DNA of 48,689 nucleotides from Salinibius halmophilus. GTDB taxonomy: Bacteria > Pseudomonadota > Gammaproteobacteria > Pseudomonadales > Natronospirillaceae. A model generated the notes under the pieces. It saw only the letters and a list, made by a program, of their open reading frames with translations. It was not told the origin of the DNA and made no database searches. The stretch lies in the NCBI RefSeq assembly GCF_003577475.1, contig NZ_QPEP01000018.1, forward strand, positions 1 to 48,689, in the 5' to 3' direction. Made by a program: the position numbers and the translations under genes. Below, one piece after another: positions 1 to 9,700 of the stretch. The number at the start of each line of letters is the position of its first letter. Position 1 is the stretch's first letter.

Positions 1-98
1 TGGAACCACCTGACCCCATTCCGAACTCAGTAGTGAAACGATGCATCGCCGATGGTAGTGTGGCTTGCCCATGCGAGAGTAGGTCATCGTCAAGCGCC
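1..98 (+). rRNA. rrf: 5S ribosomal RNA, 3' part (partial at window edge)
   Basis: The window opens inside a 5S rRNA. The run from CCGAACTCAG through GTGTGGCTTGCCCATGCGAG to the closing GTCAAGCGCC is the conserved 3' two thirds of gammaproteobacterial 5S rRNA. The 5' part lies upstream of the window, so this is the end of an rRNA operon transcribed rightward. It is followed directly by a strong intrinsic terminator. The exact 3' end (about 96-98) is inferred from the family. Confidence 0.95.
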
Positions 99-108
99 TA
101 ATAAAACA

Positions 109-139
109 CCCCGTCCTGCTTTGCAGGGCGGGGTTTTTT
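109..139 (+). terminator. Rho-independent terminator of the rRNA operon
   Basis: An 11-bp GC-rich stem (CCCCGTCCTGC paired with the later GCAGGGCGGGG, one G-U pair) with a TTT loop is followed by six T residues. It sits about 10 bases after the 5S end, as expected for the end of an rrn operon. Confidence 0.93.
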
Positions 140-189
140 ATTGCGCCTGAAAATGTCTACGCTCGCATGGATGCATAAGCACAGTAACC

Positions 190-490
190 CGTAGGTTGTA
201 CGGCGCGTCCTTTTGCGCCGGGCAACAGTCATTCCCGCGTAGGCGGGAATCTAGTCACCACATTCAAAACAACAAACTAGACACCCGATAAAAGCACTCG
301 GGTGTGACGCAGAAACTTGTTTCCCAAACCTTTGGTTTGTAAAACCTACACGGAACACGAAATCTCACACCGTAGGTTGCACGGCGCGTCCTTTTGCGCC
401 GGGCAACAGTCATTCCCGCGTAGGCGGGAATCTAGTCACCACATTCAAAACAGTAAACTAGACACACGATAAAAACACTCGCGTGTGACG
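190..490. repeat. Two ~120-bp direct repeats with GTAG-foot hairpins
   Basis: The 300-base gap before the first gene holds two near-identical units at about 190-308 and 371-490. Each unit has three hairpins: a GTAGG-footed stem (CGGCGC/GCGCCG), an ATTCCCGC...GCGGGAAT palindrome ending CTAG, and an ACACCCGA/TCGGGTGT-type stem. Between them, at 318-349, lies an inverted copy of the shorter GTAGGTTTT...GGGAAACA hairpin seen all over the window. No coding sequence is seen here. Confidence 0.85.
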
Positions 491-550
491 TGGGTTTCTC
501 CGGCACCACCTGGAAATCGCACTTATGTATCAGCAAAAAGGAGATTGCGT

Positions 551-585
551 AACATAATTAGGCTACAAAAGTGTTACATTATGTT
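551..585. promoter_or_regulatory. Inverted repeat upstream of the phosphoglycerol transferase gene
   Basis: AACATAAT (551-558) and its exact complement ATTATGTT (578-585) are separated by 19 bases, just upstream of the ribosome site AGGGAG (597-602). It could be an operator or part of a promoter. No regulator can be named. Confidence 0.3.
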
Positions 586-607
586 GATAAGAAGTTAGGG
601 AGTAGTT

Positions 608-3115
608 ATGAACATTAAGTCTAGGATCACGCTAAAAGCCGTTTTGTTTTCGGCGATTATGTCGGCAACACCTGTTGTTGCATGTCTAAAGACAGACGCG
701 CCAAGTCATTGGGTATTTTCAACGTTTTTGTTATCGGCATTGGCTTACTTAAAGTTTAGCTTCTACAAAACGAAATGGTTGCGCTACGGTTCGCTTATTA
801 CCGTTTCAGTTGTGATTTGGGCATTAAACTTAGCGCTTACTTCTTCCTTTTTTATTCAAAACCAAAGCTTCAATGAGGCTTATTTCTTTCACTTAGATCC
901 TGCAACGCTTACGGCGAACCTAGGTGAGTATGCTCTACTGATTTCTTTGGCGTTGTTGCAGCTTGGCCTACTGGTTGCGCTAATAATAAAAAGACCTCGC
1001 ATCAAAGGTATTCGGCTAAAGAAGCGAGCCCACGTATCTGCTGGGTTGGTTATGGCAGGGCTCTTTGTGGTATTCGCACCCTTTAATAGTCTCGCGACGT
1101 ATTTAACATTTGATAATTCGGCTTACGATGAAAGTGGCTCGGTTTTACTTAAGCATAATTCAGATAACCCCTTTGATATTTCCAAGTCGACAGAGACAAA
1201 AAACTTAGTGCTTATATATGCCGAGAGTCTAGAACAAGGCTATTTTGATGAAGCTCGCTTCCCTGGGTTGCTTCCAGAGTTAAACAAGTGGCGGGCCAAT
1301 AGTGTTAACTTCACAGGGCTTGAGCAGGTTTACAATACTAGTTGGACTGTAGCGGGTATTGTTGCATCACAGTGTGGTGTGCCGCTCATTTCTCCGTATC
1401 GTAGCCATGATATGAACAGTCTTGCGCCAACTTCTTCTTTTATGTCCGAAGCTGTTTGTTTGACGGATGTCCTTGCCGAGCACGGATACATAAATCAAAT
1501 GATGATCGGTTCCGATCAACGTTTTGCTGGGAAGAAGTATTTCTTTGCTTCTCATCAGTTTGATCAAGTTGATGATTTTTCTACCCTGTCACATGCGATG
1601 CCTAGTGAAGACTACAAGCATGGTTGGGGGTTATATGATGATACTCTGATGGAGCAAGTGAAACTACGCTACGACCAACTGGTCGCGAACTCTGATCAAC
1701 CATTTGCGTTGCAAACAGTGACCGTGGGGACTCACCCTCCTCATGGTGAGCTAGCGGATGGTTGTGCAAATTATCTAGATGATCCGGGTAAGATGCGCTC
1801 CGCGTTGCACTGTACCGATTCACACATTAGTGGTCTTATTCGCCATATTCGCCAGTCACCTGGTTCAGACAATACCATTATAGCCGTGGTTAGCGATCAT
1901 TTGATGATGTGGGGAGACACGGTAGATACATTAAAACAAGCGCCTCGCCGGTTGTCGTTCTTTATCAACTACCCAGATCAGCGTTCCGATACAATAGATA
2001 GCGAGGGCACACACTTCGATATAGCACCAACACTTCTTAATAGTATGGGGTTTGCTACATCAGGTAGCTTTAATTTTGGACACGCCTTAGAAAAGCAGTC
2101 TTCAGGACTGATAGCTAGTCTAGGCTTGCCTAGTGAAGCGGTCGAGTCGAAGGTCGTAGAGCAGTTTGTTTCATCGCTTTGGGGTGAGCCATTAAACATA
2201 AGCGAGCTACCAATTCAGGTGGATACTGGTGCTGGAACGGTAACCGTTGGTGGTCAGCCTTTAAATTTAAAGGTGACGGGTGTGCTGGGAATGGGGTCAC
2301 TCATGTTTAGTATTAACCCAGATACCTTGGCAGTAGAAGACTATCAAAGCCTGCCGTACGGCAGTAGTTTGCAGTCTGCCGCGATCACTCAAACTATGCT
2401 AGATAATCCGCATAAGACTTACTTTGTTTTAGCACCTGCTCAGTACTTAACTGGATTTGTTCCCCAGCATAACCTAGATGCTAAGGCTGTGTTTTTTGGC
2501 CAAGCCGCTGGTAAAACCTTTGTTAGTGAAGCTAATGTTAAGCAGCTGACTTTGGATTCGACAGTCATTAAGAGTGTGTTGCAAGCTGAGCAGTCAGGCG
2601 ATATTGCCATTGCTCGCACTTACATCGACCGGCCGGTTGAGATTGCATTAAACCGTGTACAAGTGGCGAGTGCGCTGGAAAGCCTGCCTCTGGAATTGTC
2701 TGCGCAAGTCTGCCAATACAATGCTGATGATTGTGACTCGGGTTTGCAGTATGGCGAACAGAGCTTGGTACTAGAGCGTGGGCTCTCCGTTATCGCTCTA
2801 GGTGAAAGTGCTGAGTTGGTAGCCCATTTTGATTTGTGTCGTAACGAAAACGTATTAGAAAACGCTGAGCGTCTAGATAATTTGATGCAGGGCGAAAAGT
2901 CTTATCTGTTTGCCGTACAAGATACATTTCCTTGCAAAGGTGCATCTGATTATCAAGTGCCTCACTTGAATGGCTTGACTGATCATCAAGAAATAGCAAA
3001 GTACTTAAATGACCTTGAGTTTCGTGAGTTAAGTCTTGCTATGTATCGCCCTGCACTGGCAGAGTTTGTCTATAACAGCACTCGCGAGCAATCCCTTTCT
3101 TGGTCGGCTAAGTAA
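608..3115 (+). CDS. opgB: Phosphoglycerol transferase, OpgB/LTA-synthase family
   Basis: Inner-membrane enzyme of the alkaline-phosphatase superfamily, closest in motif to E. coli MdoB/OpgB, which moves phosphoglycerol from phosphatidylglycerol to periplasmic glucans. Residues 1 to about 165 hold four or five membrane segments. The periplasmic catalytic domain follows: LVLIYAESLEQ (metal Glu about 206), NTSWTVAGIVASQCGVPL (nucleophile Thr/Ser about 244-250), TVGTHPPHG and VSDHLMM (about 428). The 300-residue C-terminal region after that is poorly recognisable and makes the protein (835 aa) somewhat longer than E. coli OpgB (about 760). The start follows AGGGAG at good spacing. No glucan synthase genes (opgGH) are in the window, so the acceptor is inferred. 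The 3' end overlaps the displaced fadH tail on the other strand. Confidence 0.82.
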   Translation: MNIKSRITLKAVLFSAIMSATPVVACLKTDAPSHWVFSTFLLSALAYLKFSFYKTKWLRYGSLITVSVVIWALNLALTSSFFIQNQSFNEAYFFHLDPATLTANLGEYALLISLALLQLGLLVALIIKRPRIKGIRLKKRAHVSAGLVMAGLFVVFAPFNSLATYLTFDNSAYDESGSVLLKHNSDNPFDISKSTETKNLVLIYAESLEQGYFDEARFPGLLPELNKWRANSVNFTGLEQVYNTSWTVAGIVASQCGVPLISPYRSHDMNSLAPTSSFMSEAVCLTDVLAEHGYINQMMIGSDQRFAGKKYFFASHQFDQVDDFSTLSHAMPSEDYKHGWGLYDDTLMEQVKLRYDQLVANSDQPFALQTVTVGTHPPHGELADGCANYLDDPGKMRSALHCTDSHISGLIRHIRQSPGSDNTIIAVVSDHLMMWGDTVDTLKQAPRRLSFFINYPDQRSDTIDSEGTHFDIAPTLLNSMGFATSGSFNFGHALEKQSSGLIASLGLPSEAVESKVVEQFVSSLWGEPLNISELPIQVDTGAGTVTVGGQPLNLKVTGVLGMGSLMFSINPDTLAVEDYQSLPYGSSLQSAAITQTMLDNPHKTYFVLAPAQYLTGFVPQHNLDAKAVFFGQAAGKTFVSEANVKQLTLDSTVIKSVLQAEQSGDIAIARTYIDRPVEIALNRVQVASALESLPLELSAQVCQYNADDCDSGLQYGEQSLVLERGLSVIALGESAELVAHFDLCRNENVLENAERLDNLMQGEKSYLFAVQDTFPCKGASDYQVPHLNGLTDHQEIAKYLNDLEFRELSLAMYRPALAEFVYNSTREQSLSWSAK

Positions 3116-3220
3116 TGGCGAGTGCTGCTTCATACCCTTCTCTAATCGCTCGCTCTGCATCGATTGCCTGAGCGTTGCGGCAGCCCCCTATGGTAATAGA
3201 CCCAGTGGGGGCTTGATTTG
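3108..3220 (-). pseudogene. Displaced 3' end of a fadH-like gene (direct repeat copy A)
   Basis: Bases 3129-3220 match 4787-4878, the 3' end of the fadH-like gene, at 91 of 92 positions and in the same orientation. Read on the minus strand, the FadH frame stays open past the edge of the identity and ends with its own tail (GYEAALAIT then TAG at 3110-3108). The intact gene ends GYECALTLL instead. This fragment therefore looks like the original C-terminus of the gene, once convergent with and overlapping opgB by 8 bases, later cut off by an insertion. It has no start and should not be expressed as a protein. Confidence 0.8.
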
Positions 3221-3367
3221 GCTCCAGAAAATGCGTTGGTCACTAAATCGGTAACAATAGTCGTGAGGCATGTGTTGTTATAAATGTTTCCTTATTATGT
3301 TTTCCGTGGCACCGTTAGAGGGTCCGAATGTGATCCATTAACTGGCAGCTGCTACTAAGGTTTAATT

Positions 3368-3856
3368 ATGAAGAAATATATATTGTTTTTTTTGGTATTT
3401 ATCTTTGCTGGGTGTAATAGTGAATATTACTTGACTTCAGAAGATAGTTGTTCATATGAATATATTTCCTCAGGAGCTTTTGGGAATGGTGAAAATGTTT
3501 TGGAAGATGGTTGGTTTGTATGTCCCAGAATTGTGTTTCTCAATGGTTATTTGTTTCTGAGGGGTGAGTATTATGTTTATTATAATTATGAAGCTGAATT
3601 TCACTTAGAAGAATATAAAGTGGTTGACTCTAAAGGCAGGGTAATAATATTTGAAAATAGCCGTGAGGTACCCCCTACAGTACGTGAAATGGATGAGGCG
3701 TGGGGTCGCTACTTCGTTATACAGGGAAAACACTATTTTGATTCTGATTTTATCGAAGAGTCTGAAGTTCCAGATTATTTTGATGCAATTATTTCAGGTT
3801 ATTATGGTGATGATTTTAAAGAAGTAACTATTCGGAACTATTTTAATTTGTACTAA
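3368..3856 (+). CDS. Small AT-rich lipoprotein of unknown function (paralogue 1)
   Basis: 162-residue protein with a lipoprotein signal: MKKYILFFLVFIFAGC, lipobox FAGC with Cys16. The mature part is rich in Tyr, Phe, Asp and Glu and looks like a small beta-rich exported domain. I do not recognise the family. Its C-terminal third (SEVPDYFDAIISGYYGDD) lines up with the corresponding part of the gene at 4082 (SSDVPDYVSVKVDLVVNG), so the two are distant paralogues. Both have a related 50-base upstream segment (GTTAGAGG..CC.GAATGT). Base composition is unlike the neighbours, suggesting recent acquisition. Confidence 0.65.
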   Translation: MKKYILFFLVFIFAGCNSEYYLTSEDSCSYEYISSGAFGNGENVLEDGWFVCPRIVFLNGYLFLRGEYYVYYNYEAEFHLEEYKVVDSKGRVIIFENSREVPPTVREMDEAWGRYFVIQGKHYFDSDFIEESEVPDYFDAIISGYYGDDFKEVTIRNYFNLY

Positions 3857-4081
3857 TTATAGGGATGGTTTTAATAGGTGATTAATTGGAGAAAAAATTT
3901 GTAATGGAAGTGATTTTATCAGCTGGTTTAACATGAGGTTGGCAAACAGGGTTCTTTTTTACTCTACGCATATGTCGGCCATTGAGTTGCCGATGCGATG
4001 CCTTGTTTTCTTTTAGGAGGTTCTGTTAGAGGTCCTGAATGTAAATCAGGTAATTGTTACTAGCTATAAATAGGAAAGTAA

Positions 4082-4603
4082 ATGGATAAGAAAGTTTTTT
4101 TGTTTTTTTTGGTTGTTTTTCTTTTTCCTTATTGCAAGGGGGATGTTGAAGTTTTTTTAGAACGTCAAAGTGAACTTGAGAATGTTTCTTATCCATGGGA
4201 CGAAGTGGATGTTGGTTTTCTGAATGGTTATTCAGAAAATGATTACGTTATTTCTAGTTATATAAAAGTTCTTAGGAAATATGACAGATATGGATTGAAC
4301 TTGGAAATATTTTATAGGTCGGAGGTTGTTGCCTTTGATGTGTTGGAAGTTTCTTTTTCCGATTCTAATGGCGTGGATTACCGTTTGCATGATCCAGAAT
4401 ATGTTTTTAAGGTTGATGAGGAAATTGGAGGCGGTTGGAAATATTATGCTGCTTCTTTGAAGGATGTGGAATATTATTATAATGATTCTAGTGATGTTCC
4501 AGATTATGTTTCAGTTAAAGTTGATCTTGTAGTAAATGGTGAAAATGTTAGATTGGAGGAAGATTATAACGTCTCTTTCGTTCCTGGAGTCCTGCTATGG
4601 TGA
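4082..4603 (+). CDS. Small AT-rich secreted protein of unknown function (paralogue 2)
   Basis: 173-residue protein with a hydrophobic N-terminal signal (KVFLFFLVVFLFPYC). Cys18 may be lipidated, but FPYC is a weak lipobox. The ribosome site is AGGAAAG, a few bases before the ATG. It shares the VPDY motif and overall plan with the lipoprotein at 3368. Upstream segments (about 3320-3360 and 4020-4065) and downstream segments (TTTTATCAGCTGGT at about 3914 and 4680) are also related, so a whole gene unit seems to have been duplicated and then diverged. Function unknown. Confidence 0.6.
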   Translation: MDKKVFLFFLVVFLFPYCKGDVEVFLERQSELENVSYPWDEVDVGFLNGYSENDYVISSYIKVLRKYDRYGLNLEIFYRSEVVAFDVLEVSFSDSNGVDYRLHDPEYVFKVDEEIGGGWKYYAASLKDVEYYYNDSSDVPDYVSVKVDLVVNGENVRLEEDYNVSFVPGVLLW

Positions 4604-4765
4604 GATATTAGGGCGAAAGGAGATTGTATTTAATTGCATGGCATTTAAATGGAAAAATTATTTTTTTCAATGGCAGTACTTTTATCAGCTGGTATGACTT
4701 TGCTGCGCTAGAAATGGTTAATTAATAATTACAGCTATATCCGAGTCAGTGTGTGGTCCCCTTCT

Positions 4766-6673
4766 TTAAAGTAGAGTCAACGCGCATTCATACCCTTCTC
4801 TAATCGCTCGCTCTGCATCAATTGCCTGAGCGTTGCGGCAGCCCCCTATGGTAATAGACCCAGTGGGGGCTTGATTTGAGTTCTGGCCAATACAACACAC
4901 TATGGTGTCGGCAGTGAGTGTGGTTTTGTGATCGCCTTGTTTAAACACCACTTTATTCGGTTCGATCAAAATAAATTCGCACCCTTGGCGGTGATCCAGG
5001 CCTTGTTTTTTCAGTGAGGCCCAGTGGGCCCAGCCTGTTGTTTTGCCAAGTTTCTTATGTGGGCTCTCGGTGCCGCGCTGCAACAAAGTGACATTAATCT
5101 CCGATGGGCTGGGTTTAGCTAGCATTACTTCAGTGCCCTGTATGCCCCAGTGTTGTTTGTACTTATGTGGGCCATAAAGGTATTGGCAAAAGTCGACGGC
5201 GATTGGGCCGCCACCTATCACAATGACGCGCTGGCCTAGTTGTTCTCGCGGTTTGGCAAACGCCTGTTGGTAGTTTAATACTTCTGGTTCAGCCTCGGCA
5301 GGCCACTTAGGTTGTACGCCTGTTGCCCAGACTACCTTGTCGAATAGACTAGGGTTTTCTAATGTAGCATTAAGCTTGATGGTGACATTGTACTTTGCCA
5401 AGTTGTGCTGAAAGTAGCGCAGTAGTTCATGGTAGTCTTCTTTGCCTGGCACCATAGCTGCTAAGCGTAACTGCCCTCCTAGATGATCACACTGTTCATA
5501 CAAGGTGACTTGATGGCCCATTTTGGCAGCGGTCACCGCACACGACAGCCCAGCCACCCCACCACCTATCACGGCGACCTTCTTTGCTGCTTGATTTGGC
5601 AATGGCGTATGGTTCAAATTTGGGTTAACCATGCACCCCACAGGTTTGCCGACAAAGGCACGATCAAGACATGCTTGATTGCAGGCGATACAGGTATTGA
5701 TCGCTAGTGGATCGTGCTTCGCTTTTATTAACCAGTTGGGGTCGGCCAGGAGTGGGCGTGCGAGGCTGACCATATCAGCATTGGTCGTGGCCAGTACACG
5801 GTCGGCATCATCTGGCATAGCAATTCTGTTCGACAGAATCATGGGTACTTTGCTTGTCAGTTGGGCAGCTAAACTGGCGAACCCAGCGCGTGGCACACTG
5901 GTGGCGATGGTCGGTACCGGTGACTCGTGCCAGCCTATGCCAAGGTTTACGGCATCAATGCCAGCTTCCTCTAACCACGCAATTAACTGTTGTACCTCTT
6001 CTACGCTATTTGCTTTTGGCATTAGGTCGGCGGCGGAAATTCGGTAGATAATCGGCAAGTTACAGGCTGCTTTGATTGCCTTCACCACCTCGATCGGCAG
6101 CCTGGCTCGGTTGGCCAGCTGGCCACCCCATTGGTCGGCTCGACTATTTAACAGTGGTGAGATAAACGTTGACAGCAGGTAACCCTCTGACCCCATAATT
6201 TCAATGGCATCATAGCCAGCGGCTTCAGCCAGCTTGGCACAGCGTGCGTGGTCTTTAATGATGTCTAGAATGCCATCGTGCGACAGCTCAACGGGTGCGA
6301 CGGGGTTGATGCGGCTAGGTTCGTTGGTGACGGATACCGGCTGGGAAATTTTCGCGTAGCGGCCAGCATGCAATATTTGTAAGGCGATGCGGCCATCGGC
6401 TTGATGTACTGCATTAGTGAGCCCTTTATGCAGGGCTAGGTCGGCATCCGACAGCAATGCTTGTGCACCTGTGTACAAGCGCCCATTGTCACTGGGGCTA
6501 ATGCCGCCGGTTACAATTAGGCCAACACTAGTACGCGCTTGGTAAAACTCAGTTAATAATGCCAAGGCGTTTGGGTGCTCTTCGAAGTTCGTGTGCATTG
6601 CGCCCATCATCACCCGATTCGGCAAGCGTAACGAACCAATTTGTATTGGTTGAAATAATCGTTCGTAGTACAC
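4766..6673 (-). CDS. fadH: NADPH-dependent 2,4-dienoyl-CoA reductase, FadH-like
   Basis: Flavin and iron-sulfur oxidoreductase that reduces 2,4-dienoyl-CoA thioesters during breakdown of unsaturated fatty acids. N-terminal FMN-binding barrel (1 to about 325) with the FadH catalytic Tyr (SEGYL, Y165) and His (IGWHE, H249). The 4Fe-4S ligands are C328, C331, C335 and C347 in CIACNQAC...C. A GGGVAGL dinucleotide site at about 370 and a GGGPIA site at about 488 follow, for FAD and NADPH. Length 635 against 672 for E. coli FadH. It starts 37 bases after dnaE2 on the same strand with no visible terminator, so SOS read-through is possible. Its last 31 codons are the repeat described at 3108-3220. 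Confidence 0.88.
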   Translation of the reverse strand: MYYERLFQPIQIGSLRLPNRVMMGAMHTNFEEHPNALALLTEFYQARTSVGLIVTGGISPSDNGRLYTGAQALLSDADLALHKGLTNAVHQADGRIALQILHAGRYAKISQPVSVTNEPSRINPVAPVELSHDGILDIIKDHARCAKLAEAAGYDAIEIMGSEGYLLSTFISPLLNSRADQWGGQLANRARLPIEVVKAIKAACNLPIIYRISAADLMPKANSVEEVQQLIAWLEEAGIDAVNLGIGWHESPVPTIATSVPRAGFASLAAQLTSKVPMILSNRIAMPDDADRVLATTNADMVSLARPLLADPNWLIKAKHDPLAINTCIACNQACLDRAFVGKPVGCMVNPNLNHTPLPNQAAKKVAVIGGGVAGLSCAVTAAKMGHQVTLYEQCDHLGGQLRLAAMVPGKEDYHELLRYFQHNLAKYNVTIKLNATLENPSLFDKVVWATGVQPKWPAEAEPEVLNYQQAFAKPREQLGQRVIVIGGGPIAVDFCQYLYGPHKYKQHWGIQGTEVMLAKPSPSEINVTLLQRGTESPHKKLGKTTGWAHWASLKKQGLDHRQGCEFILIEPNKVVFKQGDHKTTLTADTIVCCIGQNSNQAPTGSITIGGCRNAQAIDAERAIREGYECALTLL

Positions 6674-6710
6674 AAGCAGTCCTATTTACCAATGCCTTGC
6701 TTCAGTATGG

Positions 6711-9700
6711 TCAGTGGAAGTCGTGGCTGCTTACTTGAATTTGTAGCAAATTGTCTATGCGCTGTAGTCGCTCAACGATAACATGCGTGACCTGACTGTT
6801 TGGGTCTCGGTCTACTCGCCCGTCCACTAACAACATTTTTGCTTGTGTTAATACCGCAAGATATTCGTGGGCCGTGCGCTCCCATACCACTAAATTAGCT
6901 ACGCCGGTGGCGTCTTCAATGGTCACAAAGGTTACGCCAGCTGCGGTGCCAGGGCGTTGGCGTACGGTGACGAGACCAAACAGCTTCACTGCTTGTTTAT
7001 GAGCAAAGCTTGGCAATCGGTCTAGTGTTGGTAGTTGAGCTAAGAATTTATGTTCGCTGCGTAAGTAGGATGCTGGGTGGTCGTTAACAGCAATGCCGGT
7101 ACTTTTTAAGTCTTGCTGAAGCGATTGCAGGCGGTTTTCTTGGGGCAGTTGCGCATCGTGCGTAGACGGTAAGTATTGGTCCAATAGGTCCTGATGCTCA
7201 CCAATCGCTAGGGTTTGCCAATAATCGCCGTGGCGATGTTGGCCAAGCCCACTTAACGCATTGGCAGCGGCCAAACGTTCGAGTTGGTCACCCATTACAG
7301 CGGGTAGTTGATCGATCGACTGCCAGCCTTGTTTAGGACGTTGGCGAAGCAAGGCTTCAATACGCGCTTCATGTAAACCTCGCACTTGCTGCATGCCTAA
7401 GCGAATCGCATAACCTCCCGTAGAGCCTTCATCCGCTTCAATGGTCGACTGCCATTGGCTATGATTGATGTGCACTGGGCGCACCTCAACGCCATCATGC
7501 TGTGCTGCTTGAATAAGCTGATAGGGCGTATAAAACCCCATTGGTTGGCTATTTAATAAGGCCACGGTGAAAATGGCAGGGTGATGTTGCTTCAGCCAGC
7601 AGGATGCCCAAGCCAGTAGCGCAAAACTCGCTGCATGTGACTCGGGAAAGCCGTACTCGCCAAAGCCCTCAATTTGGCGATCAATGCGAGCGATATAGCT
7701 TTCATCGTAGCCTTTGGCGGCAAGCTTCTCTTTTAGTTGCTCGCGTAATGGCAGCATATGACCCGTGCGTTTCCAACTTGCCATGCCCTTACGTAGGCGG
7801 TTGGCTTCGGCCTCGCTAAAGTCGGCGGCCACCATGGCAAAATGTAACAACTGCTCTTGAAATATAGGGATGCCGAGCGTGCGCTCTAACACAGGTTTTA
7901 GTTTTTCTTCTGGGTAATCAACAGGCTCTAGCCCTTGCCGGCGTTTTAAATACGGGTGCACCATATCGCCATGAATTGGGCCTGGGCGAACAATGGCAAT
8001 TTGTACAACTAAGTCATAAAAGCAGGCCGGTTTGAGCCTTGGCAGCATATTCATTTGCGCGCGGGACTCAATTTGAAACACACCAACGGTATTGGCCTGT
8101 TGAATCATTTGCCAGGTCAGCTCACAGTTAGCTGGGATATCCTGCATAACGAAAGGCTTGCCATGAATTTGACCGAGTAAATCGAAGCTTTTTTGTATGG
8201 CTCCCAGCATGCCAAGGCCGAGCACATCCACCTTCATTAACCCAATGGATTCAAGATCGTCTTTGTCCCATTCAATCACGGTTCTATCCGGCATTGCGGC
8301 GTTCTCGATTGGCACGAGTTCATCTAACGGTTGCTCGCTAATAATAAAACCGCCCACATGCTGGGAAAGGTGGCGTGGAAACCCTAGCAGCTGCACCAGT
8401 AGGCTCTTAAAGAGTGCCATGTTTTGCTGTGATAACCCGCCGACGTCGCTGAGCATTTGATCAAGCCAGTCTTTGCCCAAATAGCGCATGCCGTAGCGGC
8501 TAATTACTTGTTCTAAACGGTTAAGGTCTAGGTCGAATACCTTGGCTAAATCACGAATAGCACTCTTGCGTCGGTAAGTGATTACTGTCGCGGCAATGGC
8601 TGTGTGGCGACGGTTATATTTTCGATAAATGTACTGAATCACCTCTTCACGGCGTTTACTATCGAAGTCAATGTCGATATCGGGCGGCTCTTTCCGGGCA
8701 CGTGACATAAAACGCTCGACCAGCAGGTTGTTGCGCCTAGGGTCTACTTCGGTAATGTGTAAGCAATAACAAACAATCGAGTTTGCCGCCGATCCGCGCC
8801 CTTGGCATAAAATCCCTTGCGAGCGGGCATAACGCACAATGTCATGAACGGTTAAAAAGTACTTTTCATATTCCAGCTCGCTGATCAGAGCCAGTTCTTT
8901 TTCAATTAACGCCTGATGCTCACTACGTATGCCCTCGGGAAAACGAATTTTGGCACCTTGCTCCACTAGGTGGCGCAAATAGTCGCCATCGCTCATATTC
9001 TTGGGTAGCGCCACGCCAGGGTAGCGATAAGCTCGGCGCACGTCGGTTAAGTCGACCTGGCAGGACTTCGCTAGTGCTGTGGTGGCCTGTAATATGCTCT
9101 CTGGGTACAAGGCTGCTAGGGTGCGAGCACTGCGCAGGTGACGCTCGCTGTTAGAAAACAAATAAGGGCGCGCCTCAAACAAGCTACAGCGATGGCGAAT
9201 GGCTGTTAGGCAGTCCTGCAACGGCTGGCGGCTGCGATGGTGATAGTGCACATCGTTACAGGCCACGAGCGTCGCACCCTGCTGATGGGCAAAGTGCTGC
9301 AGTGCTTGTAAATGTGCTTGTTCGCCCGGTGTACGCAGCAAACTAATGCCTAAGTAGCACTCTGGGTGTAGCGCATTGAGCTGTTGCCAGTGCGCTAAGG
9401 AAACTGCAGTTGGCCGCCAAATTAGGGCGCAATTGGGTAAGTCGCTAAGCTGGTCGAGCTGCCACGTATAGCTGCCTTTTTCGCCAAGCTGGCGTGCTTT
9501 GCTAATAAAGCGGCACAGTTGCTGATAACCGGCAAAGTTTTTGGCTAATAGAATATAGCTTTGTTCTGCGAGTACGAGCTGGCAGCCAATAATAAGGTTT
9601 AACTGGGCTTGGGCATCTTGCACGGCTTGCCAAGCTCGAACAATGCCGGCCAGCGAGCACTCGTCGGTAATAGCCAGTGAATGGTAGCCGAGCTTGATTG

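Larger units (their letters stand above)
3221..4786. mobile_element. AT-rich insert between two copies of the fadH 3' end
   Basis: The interval is bounded by the 92-bp direct repeat (3129-3220 and 4787-4878, offset 1658). It is visibly richer in A and T than its surroundings and carries only two small paralogous genes. Geometry: the outer side of each repeat copy carries a different in-frame FadH tail, as when an element integrates in a gene's 3' end and restores it with its own copy. No integrase, transposase or terminal inverted repeat is visible, so the mobile nature is inferred. A non-reciprocal duplication is the alternative. Confidence 0.5.

Noticed and set aside
3036-3254. Small + strand frame across the fadH fragment
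   Set aside because: It runs antisense to the displaced fadH tail and overlaps opgB; no ribosome site.
3270-4070. Possible integron attC sites around the two paralogous genes
   Set aside because: GTTAGAGG does not fit the GTTRRRY core at its last base and no matching RYYYAAC partner or folded attC stem was found.
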